DNA of 64,000 nucleotides from Bradyrhizobium forestalis (GTDB lineage: Bacteria; Pseudomonadota; Alphaproteobacteria; Rhizobiales; Xanthobacteraceae): positions 186,001-250,000 of the forward strand of contig NZ_PGVG01000003.1 in assembly GCF_002795245.1 (NCBI RefSeq). Reading direction: 5' to 3'. The position numbers were made by a program, and so were the translations under genes. Below, piece by piece: positions 58,776-64,000 of this stretch. Below the pieces are notes generated by a model. The model saw nothing but the letters and a program-made list of their open reading frames with translations, was not told the DNA's origin and searched no databases. Positions within the stretch are counted from its first letter, which is position 1. Each line of letters opens with the position of its first letter.

Positions 58776-60143
58776 TTACGTTCGCAAGATGGCCTCGATC
58801 TCTTGCGCTGCTGCCAGCAGCGAGCGGTCTTGTCCGCGCGCGGCGATGATCTGAAGACCGAAGGGAAGCCCGCGCCGATCCGTTCCGCACGGAATCGAAA
58901 TCGCCGGCAGGCGGGCATGATTGACAAAGGGCGTGAACACCGCGTGGGCACGCGGGCTTGCGGCTTTTCCGCCGATCATGTCCGGACCGAGCTGCGTCAG
59001 TGGCCACGCGGCGCACGGGACGGTTGGCGTCAGCAGCAGGTCGACCTCAGTGAAGAAAGCTGCGAAGGCATTGGCAATCGCGGTGCTCGCGAGCAGCGCT
59101 GCTGCAACGTCCGCACCCGACCAGGAGAGGCCTCGCTCGATCTGCTTGGCTATATCGGGATCGAAGACGGTCGGATCCTTGCGGAACGTGTCACCATGGA
59201 GCGCCGCCAGACCCGCATGCTGAAGCGGCATGATGGCGTCCTCCGTGGCGCCTGCCGGCCAGATGGGATCGCGTTGCGTGATGCGCAAACCTGCGGCGGA
59301 AAGCCGGTCGACGGCGGAGACGAGGCCACTCGCGACCACATCATCAATCGCGACGTCGAGACCAAGGCGCGGCGAGAACGCGATGCGCTGACTGCCGATG
59401 TCTTTGGCCTGCTGCGCAACGACGGCAGAGCCCGGATCGCGTCCATCGAGGCCGGCCATGGTTTCGAACGCCAGCGCGATGTCGGCGACGTCGGCGGCGA
59501 TCGGCGCGATGACTGAGAGGCCGAAGAACGGCTCGGCGAAGCCGGGCCCATAGGGAATCGCGCCATAGGATGGCTTGAAGCCGGCGACGCCGACATGAGC
59601 CGGCGGCCTGCGGCTGGAGCCACCCGCATCAGTGCCGATCGCGAGCGGCACGAGGCTGGCCGCAACGGCCGCGGCCGGACCGCCCGACGACCCGCCTGGC
59701 GTCAGCGCAGGATCGAGGGGATGCCGCGTTGGCCCATACAGCTGCGAGGTCGTGACGCCCTTGCAGGCGAACTCGGATGTTGCGCCGATGCCGACGATGA
59801 CGGCACCGGCCTTGCGCAGTCGTTCGATCGCAACGGCGTCGCGTGACGCGATGAAATCAGCGAACAGGCGCGAGCCCTGCGTCACGCGCCAGCCGCCGAC
59901 CCAGATGTTGTCCTTGACGATGACGGGGATGCCGGCGAGCGGCATCGTCTCGCCGGCACGCAGGCGATCATCGACCGCCACAGCATCGGCCAGCGTGCGT
60001 GCAGGATCGATCGTGACGACCGCGTTCAAGGCCTTGGCTACCTCGATCCGCGCCAGTGCGGCCTTTGCGGTCTGGACGGCGCTCGTCCGTCCAGCCGCAA
60101 CGTCGGCAGCGATCTCGCGCGCGCTATTTGTCCGCTTTGTCAT
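58776..60143 (-). CDS. Amidase-signature family hydrolase
   Basis: A 455-residue amidase with the Ser-cisSer-Lys triad: Lys77 in GIPVIVKDN, cis-Ser152 in PGGSSGG, and nucleophile Ser176 in GTDAGGSSR. The family hydrolyses linear amides and ureas (GatA, fatty-acid amide hydrolase, allophanate hydrolase). There is no GatC partner, so this is a catabolic enzyme and not a tRNA amidotransferase. Its start overlaps the stop of the MFS transporter gene by 20 nt, tying its substrate to that transporter. Substrate unknown. Confidence 0.9.
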   Translation of the reverse strand: MTKRTNSAREIAADVAAGRTSAVQTAKAALARIEVAKALNAVVTIDPARTLADAVAVDDRLRAGETMPLAGIPVIVKDNIWVGGWRVTQGSRLFADFIASRDAVAIERLRKAGAVIVGIGATSEFACKGVTTSQLYGPTRHPLDPALTPGGSSGGPAAAVAASLVPLAIGTDAGGSSRRPPAHVGVAGFKPSYGAIPYGPGFAEPFFGLSVIAPIAADVADIALAFETMAGLDGRDPGSAVVAQQAKDIGSQRIAFSPRLGLDVAIDDVVASGLVSAVDRLSAAGLRITQRDPIWPAGATEDAIMPLQHAGLAALHGDTFRKDPTVFDPDIAKQIERGLSWSGADVAAALLASTAIANAFAAFFTEVDLLLTPTVPCAAWPLTQLGPDMIGGKAASPRAHAVFTPFVNHARLPAISIPCGTDRRGLPFGLQIIAARGQDRSLLAAAQEIEAILRT

Positions 60144-61320
60144 GGCCTCCCCATATCAGTGCCAATGTGCCGCCGAGGGCAAGGCACGCCAAGGCGAAGA
60201 AGGCCATGCCGAGGCTGGCCACGCCATCCAGGATCGACACCAGCGCTGGCGCCGCGAGCAGCCCGGCATAGGATGCGGTCAGCACTGCGCCGGTGGTCTC
60301 GCCGATCCGGTCCTGCGGGGCGAGGCGGGCGATCTCGGCGACGAAGACGCCGTTCCAGCCCGACGCCGTCAGGCCGAACAATGCGGCAATGATGAATTGC
60401 CCGCTGCAGCCGAGCGATGAGCCATTGAGGCCCAGCAGCGCGGCGCAGAAGGCCATGCCGAGGCCGATGACGACGAGCACGGCGCGGGAGGCGTCGAGGC
60501 GCATGGCAACATAGCCCCAGCCGAGCCGGCCGACGAGGCCGCCGGCTTGCGCGCAGGCGAGCGCCATGCCGGCCTCGATATGGCCAAGGCCGAGCTCGCG
60601 GGTGCCGAGCGTGACGAAGACCGTGTTGAGCGACACCTGCATCGCGCTGAACGGCATCGAGGCCAGCGCCAGCATCGCGATCCGTCGGTCCGCAATCACC
60701 AGCGCCAGCCGCGCGCGGAGATCGAGCTTTGGGGGCGGAATGACCTTGACGGCGTAGGCCGGCCGCAACCATTCGAACAGCAGGATCGCGAGTAGCGCGC
60801 AGACGCCCACCAACGCATAGCACCAGGCCGGTCCGAGCGAGATGGCGATCGCGGGCAGCGCCAGCGAGCCGCCGACGGCGCCGATCTGGTTGCCGGTCTG
60901 GCGCATCGAGAACACGAAGGCGCGGCGCTCGGCGGTGACGAGCCGTGCCAGCAGCGCCGCGCTCGCCGGCGTCTCGGGGCCCATGGCAAGGCCGAGGCAG
61001 AGGCCCGCGGCCAGCAGGGCGGCACTCGATCCGAGCGAAGCCAGCGCCATGCCGACGACGATGGCCGCTGCGCACAGGCTCGCGATCCGCAGCGAGCCAA
61101 GGCGCGCGATGAAGCCGCCGCCCCAGAACGAGGCGGGAATGCCGACCGCGAACACCGCACAGGAGAACATCGAGAGCTGCCAGACCTCGATATGGGCGCG
61201 CGGCGCGACCACGCCGGGCGCGAACAGGGCCAGCGCGACGAGGGTCTGCAGCGCGGTCATCGCTCCCAGGGCCGGCAGCAACGCGGGTGCTGGCCGAATG
61301 GCGGTATTTCCGTCTACCAT
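60124..61320 (-). CDS. Major facilitator superfamily transporter
   Basis: A 398-residue membrane protein with about twelve hydrophobic segments. The first periplasmic stretch (PGVVAPRAHIEVWQLSMF) and the loop 2-3 region (FIARLGSLRIASLC) fit MFS topology; a second six-helix unit begins near residue 205. The subfamily is not identified. It overlaps the amidase gene by 20 nt on the same strand and is divergent from the transthyretin-like gene with only 26 nt between starts. Confidence 0.85.
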   Translation of the reverse strand: MVDGNTAIRPAPALLPALGAMTALQTLVALALFAPGVVAPRAHIEVWQLSMFSCAVFAVGIPASFWGGGFIARLGSLRIASLCAAAIVVGMALASLGSSAALLAAGLCLGLAMGPETPASAALLARLVTAERRAFVFSMRQTGNQIGAVGGSLALPAIAISLGPAWCYALVGVCALLAILLFEWLRPAYAVKVIPPPKLDLRARLALVIADRRIAMLALASMPFSAMQVSLNTVFVTLGTRELGLGHIEAGMALACAQAGGLVGRLGWGYVAMRLDASRAVLVVIGLGMAFCAALLGLNGSSLGCSGQFIIAALFGLTASGWNGVFVAEIARLAPQDRIGETTGAVLTASYAGLLAAPALVSILDGVASLGMAFFALACLALGGTLALIWGGHDKADK

Positions 61321-61346
61321 GGCGCTACGCTCATGGGAGGATCATT

Positions 61347-61682
61347 GTGGCAGGCGGTATTTCCATTCATGCGGTCGATGTGGCGAGCGGGCGCCCGGCA
61401 CAGGGGCTGCGCGTCGAGATCTGGCGGGTCGATCCGGACTCGCTGCGCATCGCCGACGGGCGGCTCGGCGCCAACGGCGTGCTCGATCACGCTGTCGCGC
61501 AAGGCGCAGGCGTGACGGCTGGCGAGTACGAGGTGTTGTTTCATCTCGGTGAGTTCTTTGGCGAGCGCGACGGCTTCCTGACCGTGACGCCGTTCCGCTT
61601 CCGCATCAAAAACGTTGACGAGCATTTTCATCTGCCGCTGAAATTCACGCGCTGGGGTTATTCGCTGTTCCGCGGCGCCTGA
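61347..61682 (+). CDS. Transthyretin-like protein, HIU hydrolase family with altered C-terminus
   Basis: A 111-residue member of the transthyretin/5-hydroxyisourate hydrolase fold. The first active-site His is His8 in GISIHAVDVASGRPAQG, and HFHLPLKF supplies the late His residues. GTG 61347 has GGGAGG 6 nt upstream. Canonical HIU hydrolases end in YRGS, which forms part of the active site; this protein ends in YSLFRGA, so the Tyr and Ser of that tetrapeptide are Phe and Ala. It may therefore have shifted or lost HIU hydrolase activity. No other uric-acid pathway gene is adjacent. Confidence 0.82.
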   Translation: MAGGISIHAVDVASGRPAQGLRVEIWRVDPDSLRIADGRLGANGVLDHAVAQGAGVTAGEYEVLFHLGEFFGERDGFLTVTPFRFRIKNVDEHFHLPLKFTRWGYSLFRGA

Positions 61683-62501
61683 TCAGCTTGTCAGCCGGCG
61701 CGACAGGCCGGTGACGCGCTCCATGACCGCGACCAGCGCGACGGTGGCGATGATCAGCACGCCCGACAAAGCGGCGATGGTGACGTCAAGCTTGCCTTCG
61801 AGATCCTGCCACATCCGGATCGGCAGCATGTCGGTCGCGGCATCGCGCAGGAACAGCGAGACCGGCACATTGTCGAAGGACGACATGAAGGCGATGAAGG
61901 CGCCGGCGATGATGCCGGGCCGGATCAGCGGCAGCACGATGCGGCGGAAGGTGTAGAGGCGGCTCGCGCCGAGCACCGCCGAGCTTTCGAGCAGGGTCGG
62001 CTCCAGCTGCGCCAGCGCTGCGACCGTGTTGCGAACGACATAGGGCACGCAGACCACGGTGTGGCCGATCACCAGCGTCAGCGGCGACACCGGCAGGCCG
62101 ACCAGCGAGAACAGCATCAGGGCAGCCAGACCAAAAGCCAGCGCCGGCAGCACCAGCGGCGACATGAAGAGGGAGTCGAGCAGCCGCGCCGACAGCGTCC
62201 GCGATCGCGAGATCGCCAGCGCCGCGGCGACGCCGAGGGCGACGGACAGGCCGGTCGCCCATAGCGCGACGATCAGGCTGTTCTTGGCCGCGAAATGGAG
62301 CTGCCAGGCATTCCACAGCTCGGCGTACCAGCGCAGCGAATAGCCGGGCGGCGGGAAGCGCAGCGAGAAGCCGCTGGTGAAGGAGACGATCAGCACCACG
62401 AGCGAGGGCGCGATGATGATAACAAGCGCGATCACGGCGATCACGGTCATGACGAGCTCGAAGCTGATCGCCTCAAGAGTGCGCTTGCGGCCGCTCATCA
62501 T
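61683..62501 (-). CDS. ABC transporter permease, PotC-like
   Basis: A 272-residue inner-membrane permease with six helices. The EAA loop is SSAVLGASRLYTFRRIVLPLI (core AVLGASRLYTFRRIVLP), the family contact with the ATPase. ATG 62501 overlaps the stop of the upstream permease gene. It is the second permease of a polyamine/2-aminoethylphosphonate-type importer. No ATPase gene is seen in the window; it may lie beyond the right edge upstream of the binding protein. Confidence 0.9.
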   Translation of the reverse strand: MMSGRKRTLEAISFELVMTVIAVIALVIIIAPSLVVLIVSFTSGFSLRFPPPGYSLRWYAELWNAWQLHFAAKNSLIVALWATGLSVALGVAAALAISRSRTLSARLLDSLFMSPLVLPALAFGLAALMLFSLVGLPVSPLTLVIGHTVVCVPYVVRNTVAALAQLEPTLLESSAVLGASRLYTFRRIVLPLIRPGIIAGAFIAFMSSFDNVPVSLFLRDAATDMLPIRMWQDLEGKLDVTIAALSGVLIIATVALVAVMERVTGLSRRLTS

Positions 62502-63364
62502 GCCCCTCCATAGCCGCGCGATAGGCGGCCGAGCGTGGTGAAGACCGAGACGACCGCGAGCACGGCGAGCAGGAAGATGATCGAGATGGCCGCCGCAAAC
62601 GGCCAGTTCTGCAGTGTCGAGGCCTGCTGGTAGAGATACATCGGCATGAACAGCATCTGCCCGCCGCCGACCAGCGACTGGGTGATGAAGGCGGTGATCG
62701 CGGCGGCATAGGTCAGCGTGCAGCCGGCGATCACGCCGGGCAGCGACAGCGGCAGCACGATCCGGAAGAAGGTGCGCCAGCTGCCGGCGCCGAGCGAGCA
62801 GGAGGCATCGTCGAGATTGGGATCGATGCGGCCGAGCGCGGTGATCAGCGGCAGCGTCATCAACGGCATCTGCACCTGCGCCAGCGCGATCACCACGCCG
62901 AACTGGGTGTACAGCAGCTTTAAGGGCGTATCGATGACCCCAAGGGATTGCAGCGTCGCGTTGATGATGCCCTGACGCCCGAGGATGACGATCCAGGCGA
63001 AGGTGCGCACCACGACGCTGGTCAGGAGCGGCAGCAGCACGATCAGGATGATGATGGTTTGAAGCTTTGGTCCGACCCGCTGATACAGCCACGCAATGGG
63101 AAAGCCGAGCACGAGGCAGACGGCCGTCACCTCGGCGCCCAACAGCAGCGTCGAGCCGAGCACGCCGAGGCTGAAGGGATCGGTGAGGAAGTGCAGGTAC
63201 TGGCCGAGCCCCCAATGGAGCCCGGCCGTGTCGTTGTGCAGCGAGAGCCAGAACAACTGCAGCAGCGGCGCGACGAAGAAGATCAGGAAGAACAGCGCCA
63301 GCGGCGCTGCCAATCCCATTCCGTAGGACGTCACGTCCCGTGATGCCGGTGCTGCGCCCATCAC
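62498..63364 (-). CDS. ABC transporter permease, PotB-like
   Basis: A 288-residue inner-membrane permease with six helices and an EAA loop (DDASCSLGAGSWRTFFRIVLP). It follows the binding-protein gene by 16 nt and overlaps the second permease by 4 nt. The order binding protein, PotB-like, PotC-like is usual for spermidine/putrescine-family importers. The substrate cannot be read from the sequence. Confidence 0.9.
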   Translation of the reverse strand: MMGAAPASRDVTSYGMGLAAPLALFFLIFFVAPLLQLFWLSLHNDTAGLHWGLGQYLHFLTDPFSLGVLGSTLLLGAEVTAVCLVLGFPIAWLYQRVGPKLQTIIILIVLLPLLTSVVVRTFAWIVILGRQGIINATLQSLGVIDTPLKLLYTQFGVVIALAQVQMPLMTLPLITALGRIDPNLDDASCSLGAGSWRTFFRIVLPLSLPGVIAGCTLTYAAAITAFITQSLVGGGQMLFMPMYLYQQASTLQNWPFAAAISIIFLLAVLAVVSVFTTLGRLSRGYGGA

Positions 63365-63380
63365 TCAAGCCTTCAAGGTC

Positions 63381-64000
63381 TTAGATCTTGATCTCGCGGT
63401 TGAAGCGCTCGATCCAGGCCGAGCGCTGCTCGTTGATCTTCTTCCAGTCCTGGAACACGAACTTCTTCTTCAGCTCGGCCGTATCCTTGGCCAGCACGCG
63501 CGCGATCTCGCCGCCCATCGTCACCTTGGAATTGGTCGGCACGATCAGATAGGGCGGATTCATCAGCGTGGTCTGCACCTCCGGCATCAAGGCCGCCTCG
63601 ATCAGCTTGAAGGCGAGCTCGCGGTTCGGCGAGTTCTTGACGACGTGGATCGTGGTCTTGAAGGCGATGGCGCCTTCCTTCGGCGCCACGAACTCGACCG
63701 GCACGCCGCGCGCTTTCAGGATCTGGATGGCGTTGAAATTGCCGGGCGAAATGTCGATCTGGCCCTGCTGGAACAGGGTCGCAAGCGCGCCGGGATTGGC
63801 GGCAACGGCCGCGAGATTGGGCTTGAGCTCCTCCAGCGCCTTGAAGCCGGGATCGACATTGGCCTCCGAGCCGCCGCGCATCTTGGCGATCTCGACCAGC
63901 CAGCCGGTGCCGAGCGTCGAGTTGAGGTTGGTGATGCCGACGCGGCCCTTGAACTCCGGCTTCCAGAGATCGGCCCAGGATGTCGGCGGCGTCTTGACGG
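63381..64000 (-). CDS. ABC transporter substrate-binding protein, partial (PotD/type 2)
   Basis: The frame is open to the right edge, so the N-terminus with the signal peptide is missing; the last ~205 residues are visible. Segments such as WADLWKPEFKGRVGITN, a central FQQGQIDISPGNF and a C-terminal VFQDWKKINEQRSAWIERF fit the extracellular solute-binding family 1/PotD type. It precedes the two permeases in the direction of transcription. Confidence 0.87.
   Translation of the reverse strand, partial: VKTPPTSWADLWKPEFKGRVGITNLNSTLGTGWLVEIAKMRGGSEANVDPGFKALEELKPNLAAVAANPGALATLFQQGQIDISPGNFNAIQILKARGVPVEFVAPKEGAIAFKTTIHVVKNSPNRELAFKLIEAALMPEVQTTLMNPPYLIVPTNSKVTMGGEIARVLAKDTAELKKKFVFQDWKKINEQRSAWIERFNREIKI

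Noticed and set aside
1..64000. CRISPR arrays, tRNA or rRNA genes, phage genes, insertion-sequence transposases
   Set aside because: No regularly spaced direct repeats, no cloverleaf-type or ribosomal sequence and no transposase or integrase motifs were recognised on reading; a covariance-model search was not possible.

Overview
The window looks like a chromosomal segment of a Bradyrhizobium-like alphaproteobacterium (Rhizobiales). The basis is high GC content, very long open frames on both strands, a DUF3551 exported protein, two copies of a TIR-bounded intergenic repeat, many 4-nt ATGA gene overlaps, and the mix of FixJ-type two-component systems, a malonate decarboxylase operon and several uptake and efflux systems. 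No rRNA, tRNA, CRISPR, phage or insertion-sequence gene was recognised. The species call is an inference; no marker gene is present.

Layout. 0-2 kb: end of a membrane-bound respiratory formate dehydrogenase operon (alpha partial, beta, gamma) and a small exported protein. 2.4-4.9 kb: a TonB-dependent receptor behind a palindrome that exactly fits the published Escherichia coli NikR operator pattern. 5-6.7 kb: a repeat element, a patatin-like lipase and DUF3551. 6.9-21.2 kb: a probable uncharacterised catabolic cluster, with an NCS1 permease, a MarR regulator with palindromic operators, a cyclic amidohydrolase, a three-gene molybdenum hydroxylase whose 2Fe-2S subunit is fused to a CoxG-like domain, a complete branched-chain-amino-acid-type ABC transporter, a Rieske ferredoxin and an alpha/beta hydrolase.

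21.5-31.3 kb: a co-directional run on the plus strand. It begins with catalase-like peroxidase, cytochrome b561, Dps, FdhD and a YoaK-type membrane protein. It continues with fumarase C, a cupin, malate:quinone oxidoreductase and a bd-type quinol oxidase, which together form a short route from fumarate to oxygen. 31.4-35.2 kb: a Tat-exported oxalate decarboxylase-like bicupin divergent from a YdeP/FdhF-type molybdoenzyme, separated from cydB by a bidirectional terminator. 35.2-42.1 kb: an RND efflux pump with its membrane-fusion protein, a histidine kinase and two small exported proteins of unknown function.

42.4-50.4 kb: an exported alpha/beta hydrolase, then a malonate decarboxylase operon in the order mdcA-C-D-E-G-B-F-H. 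50.4-57.2 kb: a minus-strand operon of kinase, FixJ-type regulator, single-domain receiver, FUSC efflux protein, DUF1656 and HlyD, ending at a strong intrinsic terminator. 57.6-64 kb: an AraC regulator, an amidase-MFS pair, a divergent transthyretin-like protein, and a spermidine/putrescine-type ABC importer running off the right edge.

Themes that recur are formate and oxalate handling (formate dehydrogenase, FdhD, bicupin, YdeP), C3/C4 dicarboxylate use (malonate, fumarate, malate) feeding the quinone pool, and molybdenum enzymes. The most unusual points are the NikR-type operator on the TonB receptor, the CoxS-CoxG fusion inside a MarR-controlled cluster, and the fumC-mqo-cydAB gene string.
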